A stretch of 64,000 nt of DNA from Lumbricus terrestris (lineage: Eukaryota; Annelida; Clitellata; Crassiclitellata; Lumbricidae): contig OX457038.1 of the NCBI GenBank assembly GCA_949752735.1, positions 22,938,655-23,002,654 on the forward strand, written 5' to 3'. The position numbers and the translations under genes are program-made. Positions 19,701-29,465 of this stretch are shown in pieces. How positions within the stretch are numbered: position 1 is the first letter of the stretch; every line of letters starts with the position of its first letter. Below the pieces are notes generated by a model that was not told the DNA's origin, did not search any database, and saw only the letters and a list, made by a program, of their open reading frames with translations.

Positions 19701-21565
19701 GAACTGTACGCGTATTATTCCGTGCAGCACAGCTGAATGTGAACGAGGTTTCAGCCATATGAACATCATTGTCAGTGACACACGCAGTAAGCTTCTTGTC
19801 TCTCACGTGTCGTCGTTGATGTTTATCAAGTTGCATGGTCCGCCACTGAGGTCCTGGATTCCAACCAGGTACGCAAAAACGTGGCTGCAGAAACATCGGT
19901 CTGCGATGGATACACAAACAAGAGTGGCTTCACTGAATCCATCAGAAGACAAGACTGAAGATCCACTGTGGCAATTCCTCTGACTGTAGCTACTGACTCA
20001 CTGACAGACTGACAGTCACTGTACTTCAGCATTAAGCCCGTACTATCTGTACAGATATGGAAACTGTTTGAATACTTGAATACAATATGTTACAAATAAC
20101 AAATTCCTATGTATATATTTACATAATTACATTTGTTTATTTTTTGTTATTTTTTACATTCAACAGTTTTAAAAAAAGCAGCGCTCACACTATGCAAAAT
20201 TCTTGCAAGATTGCACTTTTTGCTACAGTTGCTACTTTCAATTTCCAGGCGTCCCCCCACTTCATTTTTTAGGACTACACCACCGGGTGAGACACGTAAA
20301 AAAACTGGAACTGAGCAAATATGAATGTGCCACACGAAGAAGCAGCCAGAGTAAGCTGGCCATGCATACAGAAGAATGCTGAGAAGCAACAATAATGGCA
20401 ACTAGTGTGACAAAAACAGAAAGAGAAATCTATAAAATATACAATGCACAACCTTCTTCAAACGTTTAAAATGTTGTCACCCCAACTGAATCAGATCATG
20501 CCGCAACTTCAAGAGTTTCTTATCTGCTCAGCGATATAGTAATATTTAAAAATGCAACTATTCGACCCAAGATAATCTTTTAAAAGTACTCCAAAGAAAG
20601 TTGCATTCATGAACTTCTTAACAACAAACTTTGGCATAGCATTGCAGATAAAAAGTACACAATGATGTAGATTATTGGATAGAAAGTGATATAATTTCAC
20701 ATGTGCTGCTGGGAAAGAAGAACTATGCAATATTCGTGAAGATGAATGTCACATTTTTACAATAAAACATTGATGATGACACTAATGGAGGCATACGTTC
20801 GAGATCAAAGTCTGCAGTCAATGATTGAAACATGAAAATTGGCTTCATTGAGTCCAAAACATGTTGTTTCCATGACTATAAAAGATCATAATGTATGTTG
20901 CTACAAGCAGCAGGAAGATGTCAGGTTGATTTGAAGAAGTTGCCTTCTACACTACCAGACAGCAATCGAGCTGCTGATTCAGTCAGTCCATGTGCTGCTA
21001 TATCAGAGTGCCAGCTTGTGGAAATGCAAAGGTATTTTGTGAATATGAAGCCAATAATGGCTTCTTCACTCTCAGTGAACACATTGCAGTATCCAACAAC
21101 ACTGTAACTAGTTAATTTAATGCAATTAATATTTGTCTTTTCAGAAGCGTTGCGTCAGTGACATTTGAATGTTGCGTCAGTGACATTTAGGCACCATTGA
21201 AATTATGACATACATGACTGTTGGATAAAAATGTTAACTTTCTATGTATGCCAAAACCTGTACTAATAATTTTAAAAACGTTAATAACATTTTGCAGTGA
21301 TATTTCAGAAGATTGTGATGCGTGCATGAGTTACAATAATTTTGATGTCCGAATTGTGTTACGTCAGTGACGATACACAAAATTTTTTTTATAAAAATAC
21401 CCATAAATATTTTCTGCCAATTCTCTTTTGGTTTTTAAGAAGGATTATATAGTTAAATAATTTGGCCTGAAAAAGTGTTCAAAGCAGTGATGTCATAGTG
21501 TATTAGAATTAAAACGTTGCAACATTTCTGTCGGAATGTTATGTCAGTGACGGTGGAATTGACCC
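16795..21565. mobile_element. complete autonomous hAT-type transposon (4.8 kb)
   Basis: The ends are GGGCAATTCCAC (16795) and, inverted, GGGTCAATTCCAC (ending 21565), inside RTE copy C: the host LINE reads ...CTGTTCAACATA before and ATATAGGAG after. The target duplication is short and imperfect (ACATA/ATATA, at most 5 bp), not the usual 8 bp. A 14-bp motif TTACGTCAGTGACA, in both orientations, occurs four times upstream of the transposase (17159, 17316, 17339, 17366) and four times downstream (21150, 21172, 21359, 21538). This is the pattern of subterminal transposase-binding repeats. Non-coding flanks contain an ATC-rich simple repeat (17475-17525) and otherwise nothing recognisable. Confidence 0.8.
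17740..19983 (+). CDS. hAT-family transposase (KIAA1586-like), intact 747 aa
   Basis: A single uninterrupted frame, the longest clean transposase in the window. It starts MKRKQMPQESKLTSFFSKKS, a PCNA-box-like/NLS-type N-terminus (QESKLTSFF, then basic). Residues ~73-151 form a zinc-binding DNA-recognition region (DYPWLDCRDGKLGCKICKK with Cys97/Cys100 and His145/His151). The RNase-H-like core shows LIDEST (Asp256), FASDGAS (Asp327) and WHCLNHRLELA (353-363). The C-terminal hAT dimerisation region is CERGFSHMN...DTRSKL (667-688). Length and order match the group related to human KIAA1586 and ZMYM-like domesticated proteins. It should bind the element's own ends and cut and paste it. The intact frame among ruined neighbours indicates recent activity or retained function. 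Confidence 0.85.
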   Translation: MKRKQMPQESKLTSFFSKKSKAQSPSVLTEQSTDQSAAVALETKVTTHFDSLEPFATLTDSTQTTENVFPDVWTIHQWVQKKKDYPWLDCRDGKLGCKICKKVALSIHTQQGVSIAVEWKEYTVSYYGDSLQSKLASLRKKISRHKESMSHMTASKICSTAENQTIEKQVDTMNEADIAKTEKVLRTAYFLAKEDRPFSDHPHLLELQQMNGVHLGIGLRSRFTATNTVDHIARDMRKCVCDQIRLVEGNISILIDESTTLSNKSALIVYLKCQSTMNGEPHFMFLDLIELEDQCAMTIFESLIRCLAFHGFDDDYLRNHFVAFASDGASVMLGRKSGVASMIVDKYPTVIVWHCLNHRLELAVSNAIKEVTVINHFQAFFDKLHSIYSRSPKNQHELDSCADEIGQQLRKIGRIFGVRWVSSSYRTVSAVWKNYQSLCMHFENASCDTHRNSQDRASFLGLLKRIRSPEFVVDLGLMHDALHELSSLSLLLQERGTSVLYADKLIHRSIRVLETMREKHGIKTREAMDAAEKLVFRGITLAKNNKLLTINHKQFFTSLVNNMQARLFTTQSSHVSSDHTKSNTCKQQYEDLMRQFCVLDETKWPSEIPRGFGEDEVTELCTRFSLPRVLTVNAFRDYVDDGGRRMPADLKPLVNCTRIIPCSTAECERGFSHMNIIVSDTRSKLLVSHVSSLMFIKLHGPPLRSWIPTRYAKTWLQKHRSAMDTQTRVASLNPSEDKTEDPLWQFL

Positions 21566-22335
21566 ATATAGGAGATAACCAAACTGGAGGACGGGGTAAA
21601 AGTGGCAGGGCATTAAGATTCCCAAACGATGAAGCAATGATGGCAGGATGCCAGGAAGGGTTACAAACAATGATGGACCGGCTGAACACAATATCAAAAG
21701 AATATGGAATGAAAATCAACAAAAAGAAAACAAAAGTTATGAGAATAAGTAAATGAAAGCAGAAGATAGTTAAAATACTCATCGATGGAGAAGAATTAGA
21801 GCAAGTCAAGGAATTTGCTTACCTCGGTAGTACGATTATGGAGGATGCTAGATGTAACAGAGAAATACAACGAAGGATTTGATTCATGCAGCGATGGATA
21901 CAACGATGGATTTGATTCATGCATTTGAAAATAGGAAACAGCTACTGAGAGGATGAATCGATAAGGAGCTGAAAAAGAAAATGATAAAAACCTTAGTATG
22001 GAGTGTCATGTTATATGGATCAGAGACATGGACTATATGCGGATGGAAGACATCAATAGAATAGAAGCATTCGAAATGTGGATATGGCAAAGGATAAAAA
22101 GAATCAGCTGGATGGATCATATGAGGAATGAGGAGGTATTGAGAAGAGTCGGAGAAAAGAGATCGGTGATACACACAATTGGAGAAAGACAAAGAAGATG
22201 GATCGGGCACACGCTCAGAGGAGACTCGATGCTATGAACTGTCAGTCATAGAGGTGAAAATGGACGGAAAAAGAACGAGAGGCTGACCAAGACTGGATGA
22301 TAAAAGAATATGTGGAAGGTCTATATCACAGCAAA
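21566..22335 (+). mobile_element. RTE LINE copy C, reverse transcriptase 3' part and C-terminus
   Basis: The RT resumes after the hAT element: LRFPNDEAMMAG replaces the LRFADDQAMLAG of the 51-kb copy, so the catalytic Asp pair is degraded. Then MDRLNTISKEYGMKIN and KTKVMRIS, and in another frame EAFEMWIWQRIKRISWMDH and RQRRWIGHTLRG, the RTE C-terminal region. A short duplication (CGAAGGATTTGATTCATGCA / CGATGGATTTGATTCATGCA) is seen near 21870-21925. It runs into copy D near 22335. Confidence 0.75.
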
Positions 22336-23490
22336 AAGAGACCCACACAAATGATGGAAGAAACGATTGTAGAAGATAAGGAAAACACAGGACCGGATAT
22401 ATTTAGGGAGTAAGTGCTAGCAGCCATAAAAGAAATGAAAGATAGTAAAGAGAAGAAAGTTATAACATACCGGCTGAAATACTCAAAATTCTAGGAGAAA
22501 AAGCAATGAAGGAACTGGCCAAGACATATACACGACAGGTATTTGGCCGGAGGATTTTCTATAAACCATTATGATCCCAATAAAGAAAAAGCCAAATGCT
22601 ACAAGATGTGAGGAGCATCGTACCATCAGCTTGTTAACACATGCTTCAAAGGTGATGATAAAGGTGATCACAAAAAGATTACAAGCTAAAGCAGAAGCAG
22701 ATGGATCCATTGGGTTAACCAGTTTGGGTTAAGAAAAGGCAGAGGCACTAGTGATGCTATAGATACCCTAAGAATGATAACAGAAAAAAGTATCGAACAT
22801 GGAATGCATATGTTTCGTAGACTACGAGAAGGCATTTGATAGAGTAGATTGGAGGAAGTTGATGGGTGCATTGAGAAGGATGGGGTCGACTTGAGAGATA
22901 AGAAGACTCATTGGGAATCTGTACATGGGTCAAAAGGTCAGAGTCAGAATAGAAGGAGAATATTATGAACCGGGACAAATTGGTATAGGAGTGCGGCAGG
23001 GGTGTCCGTTGTCACCATTACTGTTCAATATATACATAGAAGAGCTAATAAGAGAGGCAATTTATGGTACAGAAGTAGGAATAAAAGTATGATGAAAACT
23101 GTTAAAAGCTTTAAGGTTTGCTGACGATCAAGCAATGCTGGCAGGAAACGAAAAGGACCTAAATGCGACCTCAGAAGATAACAACATGAAAATAAACATC
23201 AAAAAGACAAAAGTTATGAGGATCAGTAGGGAAAGGGAAACAACTATATGTATCAAAATAGATGGAGAAGAAATAGAGCAGGTGAAGGAATTCTGCTACT
23301 TGGGAAGCTTAATGTCAAGTGACGCCAACTGTCATAAGAGATAAGGAGGAGAATAGCAATGGGTAAAGAGGCATTCTTAAAACGGAAAAAATTGCTAAGA
23401 GGGGAGCTAAATAGGAATCTGAAGAAAAGAATGGTCAAAACATTGATATGGAGTGTGACGTTATATGGCGCAGAGACATAGACAATGAGA

Positions 23491-23491
<1 letters not shown>

Positions 23492-23559
<68 letters not shown>
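23492..23559. repeat. (AAT)n microsatellite
   Basis: About 22 AAT units within RTE copy D. A second tract of about 15 units lies at 23657-23703 at the tail of the SINE. Confidence 0.95.
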
Positions 23560-23656
23560 CGAGGACGAACAGCCATACCAACAATAATTGCATTATGTAT
23601 TAGGCTTTGCATGCATCTGTGGGAATACAATTAGCACATTTTGCTAGTGTCTAGCC

Positions 23657-23694
<38 letters not shown>

Positions 23695-23703
23695 TAATAA
23701 TAT

Positions 23704-23920
23704 ATTTTCTTTAATTAAACGCCTGCAAGACGCACTGCGCTTTACATTTACAAGTTATGCAGTAATCTTAATTAAACTTAACTACTAACTGAACAGACAG
23801 CTTTGTAATTACACGGCGCCAATGGCAGCCTACAAAGCAAACCCGCCCAACGGGGGCTCGAACTCACTACCTCTCGCACTCTTGGCCAGCGTGTTAGCCA
23901 CTACTCTACCGCCCCCCCCC
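23704..23920 (-). mobile_element. tRNA-derived SINE with (ATT)n tail
   Basis: On the minus strand the 5' part (23920 to about 23835) looks like a tRNA gene: GGCGGTAGAGTAGTGGCTAA resembles an A-box region, and GAGTTCGAGCCCCC matches the B-box consensus GTTCGANNCC. An unrelated body follows and then an (ATT)n tail at 23703-23657. A run of nine G residues precedes the head. It has inserted into RTE copy D. Confidence 0.7.
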
Positions 23921-24429
23921 AAATTTTGATACATATAGTTGTTTCCCTTTCCCTACTGATCCTCATAACTTTTGTCTTCTTGAAAAGAAGACACCAAGCG
24001 GCTGGAAGCTTTCGAAATGTGGGTATGGAGAAAGACGGAGAAAATTAGTTGGACAAAGCATGTTACGAACCAGGAAGTGCTGACGATGGTAGAAGAGAAA
24101 AGATTTCTGCTAGATGCAATAAAGACAAGACAAAAGAATTGGGTAGGACATTTGCTGCGAGGAAACTCACTGCAGAAAGAATTAATTGAAGGAAGATTGG
24201 AGGGTAAAAGGTGCAGAGGAAGACGTAGACAAAAACTGCTGGATGGGATGATGGAGAAGGGTTACGGAGAACTTAAGGACAGGGCACAACAGCGTGAAAG
24301 ATGGAGATATTGGACGTTTGGACCTGCCACTTGGCAGAGAACCTAAAGAAGAATGTGACATTTGCTCTACTCTTCTGGGATCTGCGGAAATGCAGCCGCA
24401 TCTAAACTTTCGGTTGTGTAATTTGAAAG

Positions 24430-25735
24430 TAAGTTCTCGCAGCTATTCTGTCTGACATTCTTCTTGCGATTGACTCTGGCAACTTCTCTCTCCTCTCACT
24501 CCTGGATCTGTCTGCTGCATTCGACACTGTCGATCACAACATTCTGCTCCAACGACTGCATCTTTCTTTTGGTTTGTCTTCCACTGCTTTACAGTGGATG
24601 ACCTCCTACCTTACTGACAGACAGCAATGTGTCCGCCATGCCGGCTCCTCCTCCAAACCTACTACCCTTTCCTGCGGCGTTCCTCAAGGCTCAGTCCTGG
24701 GACCCATTCTCTTCCTCTTTATACCGCCGACATCCTAACCATAATATCCAAACATGGTCTGCATGGTCATCTCTACGCGGACGACTCACAAATCTATGGC
24801 TTCTGTCGTCCTCATTCAACTGATGTCCAGAATCTTCGGTCCACCTCAACGAGCTGCATCAGCGACATTGCCGATTGGATGAAATGCAATCGATTGCAGC
24901 TCAATTCATCCAAATCGGAATTTCTCTGGTGCTCGTCTTCGCGCAGAGTGGGAAAACTAGACCGCAGTCCATTCGTCATTGGTGGGGATGCTGTCGCGCC
25001 GAAGAATGAGGTCCGTGATCTTGGACTTCTACTCGGCAGCGACCTTTCAATGACATCGCATATTACTGGAGTTGTGCGAACCAGCTTCGGAACACTGAGG
25101 CAGCTGAGATCTGTGTCTCGCTCTCTCACACAAGACGTGACACGACATCTGGTGCAAAGTTTGATCCTGAGCCGAATCGATTACTGCAATGTCGCCTTTG
25201 CTGGCTTGCCACAGCGCAGTATCATTCGGCTTCAGGCGGTCATCAATGCTGCAGCTCGCCTAGTCCTGCGACTAAACAAGTTCGATCATATTTCCACCCC
25301 GATCCGGGACCAGCTTCAGTGGCTGGGAATAAGCGAGCGCATCAAGTTCAAACTTTGCACCATGATGCACAAATGCCTGAACAACCGTGCACCACCCTAC
25401 CTCGTGGATAACATCAGACCGCTGGCAGACGATCCTAGCAGGTCACGTCTGCGGTCGTCCAAGACCGCCGACGTATCCGTCCCTGCAACAAAAACTAAAG
25501 CGGGCGATCGTGCCTTTCGGGTCGCTGGCCCACGCGCCTGGAACAGTCTTCCATCATCAATTCAAACAATAAAAAGCCAATCTGCTTTTAGAAAACAGTT
25601 AAAGCTGCACCTGCTTTGAGCCGTTTGCATTCACGCCGAACTTTGACAATTTTGTATTATGACATTTGTGTGTAAAGCATCCTTGAAGTAGCTTGCTACT
25701 GACGATGCTATATAAATAGTCTTCATTACATTACA
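24430..25735 (+). mobile_element. CR1/L2-like LINE, reverse transcriptase half to 3' end
   Basis: 5'-truncated. Frame 1 gives [20 protein letters not shown] (motif A) and [14 protein letters not shown] (motif B). A frameshift near 24720 is followed by a 300-codon open frame to 25619 with HLYADDSQIYG (catalytic YADD intact), NEVRDLGLLLGSDLSM, LSRIDYCNVAFAGLP, LQWLGISERIKFKL and FRVAGPRAWNSLPSSIQTIK, ending KQLKLHLL. The 3' UTR ends with GATGCTATATAAATAGTC and (CATTA)n, the usual tail of this group. One frameshift away from an intact RT C-terminal half, so relatively young. Confidence 0.85.
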
Positions 25736-25771
25736 TTACAAAGTAGCTGATTTATTTCTATAAATACACAC

Positions 25772-25777
25772 TGCGGC

Positions 25778-25809
<32 letters not shown>

Positions 25810-25827
25810 ATGATGATAATAATAATT
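25772..25827. repeat. (CTG)n-(ATG)n compound microsatellite
   Basis: About eight CTG units followed by six ATG units and a few AAT units. Confidence 0.9.
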
Positions 25828-25920
25828 ATCCAATGGAAATGACCTATCATGTGAACAAATAACATAGAAAAACCCAAACTTGCATCCTAAAACAAACATG
25901 AAGAATAATCAAGACTTAAG

Positions 25921-25994
25921 TCATACTATATGATTACTGCAACTCAGTTCTTTATGGCTCCCTGCATCCGTCATTCCACCTCTTACCGCTGTTC
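25921..25994 (+). mobile_element. CR1/L2-like LINE fragment, part left of the LTR element
   Basis: Encodes YDYCNSVLYGSLHPSFHLLP, the DYCN block of a CR1/L2-like reverse transcriptase. Its continuation is at 33586-33965 on the other side of the LTR retrotransposon, which duplicated GTTC on insertion. Confidence 0.7.
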
Positions 25995-27437
25995 TGTAGC
26001 GTTTTGGAAAAAGCTACAAATCTTACTTACTTTTATCTATATTGCGCATAACGGATTTAACTAACTCTATGCTGCGCCAGAGCGAGGCTGCAGACAATGC
26101 GCCGAACACGCACGTGACCTCTTCGCTGACGTGGCGAAAGCGCGGGCGCCGCTGATTGGCCAGAAGCGGCGCGTGACCAGAAACGGCGGAAAGAAGCCGT
26201 TCCTGATTGGCTGTCATGACAGAGAACGCCAGTCGTCGAGAAATTGCTGAACGGGTGAGACCTGCGGAGATCGAGGCAACCATTTTCTAGTCGAAATTGA
26301 CGTTAAAACTAATAATTTTAAGGGTATAAATTATCGGAAATGCAACTAAATTAATCGCTAAACGACGGCAACGATTGGGCCTTGCCTCCGGTGAAAGGAG
26401 AACTTTGGAGGAAGCAAACTGACCTAAAAACCAGGGAAGTAATAGATTTTAGCGTAGCACGTGCTGAATTTGTGACTTAGCGATTGCAAGGTTAAAATGG
26501 CTATTATGTGTTGAAGTGGATAATATTGTTTAATGTAGACTGACAAATTAACGTGGCCATTGCATTACAGAACTGAATATATATATATAAAAGATAATTA
26601 CTATAAATAGCGGCGAAACGAAAAGATTATTGTGGCATGGTAATTCAGTCTGTAGTATTGAAGTTAAGTATCGGAAACGTTGATAATTAATTAGAGGTTA
26701 CAGAATGCTATTGTAATAGTTACGGAACAGAAATCTAGTCGATAGACGACTTGCATGTAAGAATTGAACTGTGAGTAGGGTTGATGTAAATCGTGTAGTG
26801 GCAGTTCGTGATGTTGTCAGCGCTAGAAATGTCTAAGTGAACTGACCTAACAAATAGAAAAGACTGTATTTGCGTAGGTTACTGCTAGCTAAATGTTAGT
26901 TAAGCATTTGTTACCTGAATAAATAAGGTGTTAAATATATAATCAACGAAGGCGATTGTTTGAGTGCATTGAAACTAGGGCGAAGAAGAGTAGGCCATGT
27001 CCCGTGAAAACTCTTTAAGCGGAGACACCCCAGGGGAATCAGACAGTTCCGAGGAAGGGGGTTCGGGTAGAGAAAACGAAGCATTTGTTGAGCGACCTAG
27101 AAATAAGGCCAGGTATCACCCACTAACTCTCCAGGAAACCGATGACCTTTCACCCAAATCTGCCGAAAGGGGCATGAACCCAGACGAGCACCGACGAGAG
27201 GGTGCTGTTGCCAGTCGACCAACAGCCACGGAGATATGTAGTTCCGGCCCTGGTATCCGTGAATTTACAGAGCGCAGACGTCCCTCCCTGTCACCCAGAC
27301 CTGAAGTTCCCGAGTGCATGTTCCTATCGCCCCGGCAGTACGCCGCAGCGCTAGCAGGGGGTGTTGGAAGTGAGCAAGTAAGTGAGGCCACAATTACACG
27401 AGCTCCTGCCCCTCTAGCGGCTAGGGCGGGCGTTACA
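25995..27437 (+). repeat. 5' LTR (1443 bp)
   Basis: Starts with TGTAGCGTTTTGGAAAAAGC, in which GTAGC...GCTAC forms a terminal hairpin. AATAAA signals lie at 26919-26935. The last 441 bases are the first 147 codons of the Gag-like ORF. A (TA)n-like ATATATATATA tract followed by AAAAG at 26577-26593 could serve as a TATA region. Confidence 0.9.
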
Positions 27438-29465
27438 AATGGTACCAGAAGTGGGGTAGAAGTGGAACAAGGGGAACCAGTGGAACAGGTGGAACCAAGA
27501 AAGATTGGAAGGACAGAATTTCCTGGAGAAAGAACGAAGTGGGAAGGTGAAGAAATGGCTTATTATGGCGCCAGGCCGAAGTGTCTTTCGTACTACCCTG
27601 ATGTAAATGCAATTGATGCAAGTTTTGATTTTGAATTTCACATGAGAGATAAACAAACGAGGATGATTAACAGAAAACTTGGAGGAAATAATTATGAAAG
27701 TGAAGGTTCGGAGGTAACTGATTTGCGACCCTTGCATAATGTTTTGTTACATCCTGATCTGTTAGAATTGAATAAAGATTGTGCTGGGATCTTTGCTAAC
27801 TCTGAGTGTATAGTTTCAGATATGGAGGATGGGGATTCGGCGCTGCCGAGGGAACGGGGACTCCCGACTTCGGATGCACATCCCTGGCACCCAACCCTCG
27901 TCCACCCTCGGGCTACCACCTTCCCGCCGCCGCCTCCCTCGTCGCACCCTTTCGCCGTCCGAGTCCCTCCTGCTCCGACTCTGAACTTCCCTCCACCTGC
28001 TGCTGTCCAGGTGGGAAGAAACACAATCGGTGGTGTCTTCGAGTCGAATTCCGGAGTGAGAACAGTCACCCCGGTCACAACCTCGGTGTGCAAACTGTCT
28101 GCATCCTTCGTGTCGTCGACTCAGTCAATCATGTCGACCATGTCCTCGTCGTTGAAACCACAGGTTACACAAAGTTCTGCATACCTGCTTCCGAACCCTG
28201 GTCCTTCCGCTCACCTGCCATGTTGTCGACCAACAACTGCTCTGTGGCATCCAGCTTCCGCCTACGATGAACAATTCTGGGTAACTACAGGAGCAGCTCA
28301 GAACAACCTGGAAACGAAATTCCATGTTGTGTCTACATCCGGGAGCGAAAACAGTCAGTTCCAGTTCGAACAGTATGCTGAACCGCCTACAGCTGAACCT
28401 CAACCAACGATCCAAGGTCGTCTTCAGCCGAGTACGACTCCAACCTCGTCGGTCACTGTGCAGTCCCAACCACGCGTGAGCAGAACTGTTGATTCGAAAT
28501 CGAGACAGTATATGAAACTGGACAGGTACAATGGAAAGACATCTGTCGAAGCTGTCCTAAAGAAATGCGAGATCTGCGCGAACGGTAATGACTGGTCGGA
28601 TGGAGAAAAATTCGCTCAGCTGACCTGTGCCCTGACCGAATCATCCGATCAACTTCTCTACGAGTCCGACTCCGAAGCCGTAGCGACCTGGTCTGACCCG
28701 GTCGATCGACAGAGACTGAGAGACTTAACGCTGAAAATCCGTGAGAAACAGTCGAACACTCTAGACAATGCCTACAAGACTGTCATGTGTCTAGACGGTT
28801 ACCGCCTGGCTGATGATGACAGCCGTGATCGTGAAGAGCGTCGACCCAGCGGGGTAAAAACTGTAACAGAAACGAATTCCACCTCGGATGGACATCAGAG
28901 ACAGTTCCATGAAAATGTACTGTGGCATGTGGGACTTAACTGGATTCTGGTGGGAAGTCGTCAGTTCCATGTCCACCAGAAGCGTCGCCCTGCGCAGTGT
29001 CGTCGGGTCACCGTGTCAACCGCTGCCTTGGTGTCATCGAAAGTAGACGAAAAGCCTTCAGTGAGGCGTCCGGATCCAAAAGTCGCTGGAAAATCCTGTG
29101 TTGTTCCGCTAGCATCAGTCGAAGCAGAAACACTACAACCAGAGGGAGTTCCTGTTCCAGCCAGTCCTGGGGGGAAGATCGACCAGCCTAAGGTGGTGGC
29201 CCGAGTCCCGCCTCGTCGGGGTGTGCATCTGCCCTCCCACTTCGCCAGCCCTACTCGCGGTGGAATGTGGCCTCTACCGACTTCCGTCGGACCTCGTGGT
29301 GCAAATGTACATCCTTCTTCTGGTCTCGCCGCCTATCGAGACAAGGAGAGGAAACGCACCAGAGTCCCTCAGAATCGTCACTTTCTGTCGAGAGGCACCA
29401 TTCCTCAGCATCGCTGGCGAGATCACAAAGGAATCTTCGTGCAGCCTTGGGGGTATAGATGGTAA
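26997..29465 (+). CDS. Gag-like protein, 822 aa, start codon inside the 5' LTR
   Basis: One uninterrupted frame. Residues 1-147 are encoded by the LTR itself (MSRENSLSGDTPGESDSSEE, acidic Ser-rich; LFLSPRQYAAALAGG-like segment near 111-125). The frame then runs straight through the LTR edge and the primer binding site. The middle (~300-490) is Pro/Ser/Thr-rich. Residues ~505-560 (YMKLDRYNGKTSVEAVLKKC, FAQLTCALTES, QLLYESDSE) match the start of the capsid domain of Gypsy-type Gags. The family's zinc knuckle is not evident; the tail is Arg/Pro-rich (PPRRGVHLPSHF). It should form the RNA-packaging particle. No stop or frameshift breaks it. The 3' LTR repeats the first 147 codons (from 33141). 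Confidence 0.7.
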   Translation: MSRENSLSGDTPGESDSSEEGGSGRENEAFVERPRNKARYHPLTLQETDDLSPKSAERGMNPDEHRREGAVASRPTATEICSSGPGIREFTERRRPSLSPRPEVPECMFLSPRQYAAALAGGVGSEQVSEATITRAPAPLAARAGVTNGTRSGVEVEQGEPVEQVEPRKIGRTEFPGERTKWEGEEMAYYGARPKCLSYYPDVNAIDASFDFEFHMRDKQTRMINRKLGGNNYESEGSEVTDLRPLHNVLLHPDLLELNKDCAGIFANSECIVSDMEDGDSALPRERGLPTSDAHPWHPTLVHPRATTFPPPPPSSHPFAVRVPPAPTLNFPPPAAVQVGRNTIGGVFESNSGVRTVTPVTTSVCKLSASFVSSTQSIMSTMSSSLKPQVTQSSAYLLPNPGPSAHLPCCRPTTALWHPASAYDEQFWVTTGAAQNNLETKFHVVSTSGSENSQFQFEQYAEPPTAEPQPTIQGRLQPSTTPTSSVTVQSQPRVSRTVDSKSRQYMKLDRYNGKTSVEAVLKKCEICANGNDWSDGEKFAQLTCALTESSDQLLYESDSEAVATWSDPVDRQRLRDLTLKIREKQSNTLDNAYKTVMCLDGYRLADDDSRDREERRPSGVKTVTETNSTSDGHQRQFHENVLWHVGLNWILVGSRQFHVHQKRRPAQCRRVTVSTAALVSSKVDEKPSVRRPDPKVAGKSCVVPLASVEAETLQPEGVPVPASPGGKIDQPKVVARVPPRRGVHLPSHFASPTRGGMWPLPTSVGPRGANVHPSSGLAAYRDKERKRTRVPQNRHFLSRGTIPQHRWRDHKGIFVQPWGYRW
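27440..27457 (+). promoter_or_regulatory. primer binding site of the LTR retrotransposon
   Basis: TGGTACCAGAAGTGGGG begins two bases after the 5' LTR with the TGG expected from a tRNA CCA end. It is translated as part of the Gag-like frame. Confidence 0.65.

Larger units (their letters stand above)
22340..24350 (+). mobile_element. RTE LINE copy D (tandem to copy C), 5'-truncated
   Basis: Starts in the linker/RT border and continues through frames: AEILKILGEKAMKELA, HASKVMIKVITKRLQAKAEA, FGLRKGRGTSDAIDTLRMIT, RQGCPLSPLLFNIYIEELI (22990-23050) and FADDQAMLAG (23120). The C-terminal frame 24017-24346 gives MWVWRKTEKISWTKHVTNQE and HLLRGNSLQKELIEGRLEGK. The 3' end AACCTAAAGAAGA matches that of the copy at 54.8 kb, so (AAG)n is the family tail. 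It is broken at 23490-23990 by AAT microsatellites, a SINE and a small inverted piece of itself. Confidence 0.8.

Noticed and set aside
23830..23920. Functional tRNA gene
   Set aside because: The B-box is good, but the head is followed by a non-tRNA body and an (ATT)n tail inside a LINE, and the cloverleaf is imperfect; it is a SINE.
26023..26283. 86-codon minus-strand frame in the 5' LTR (also at 32157-32417)
   Set aside because: It is conserved only because both LTRs are near-identical; the solo LTR at 43400 breaks it, so there is no sign of selection.
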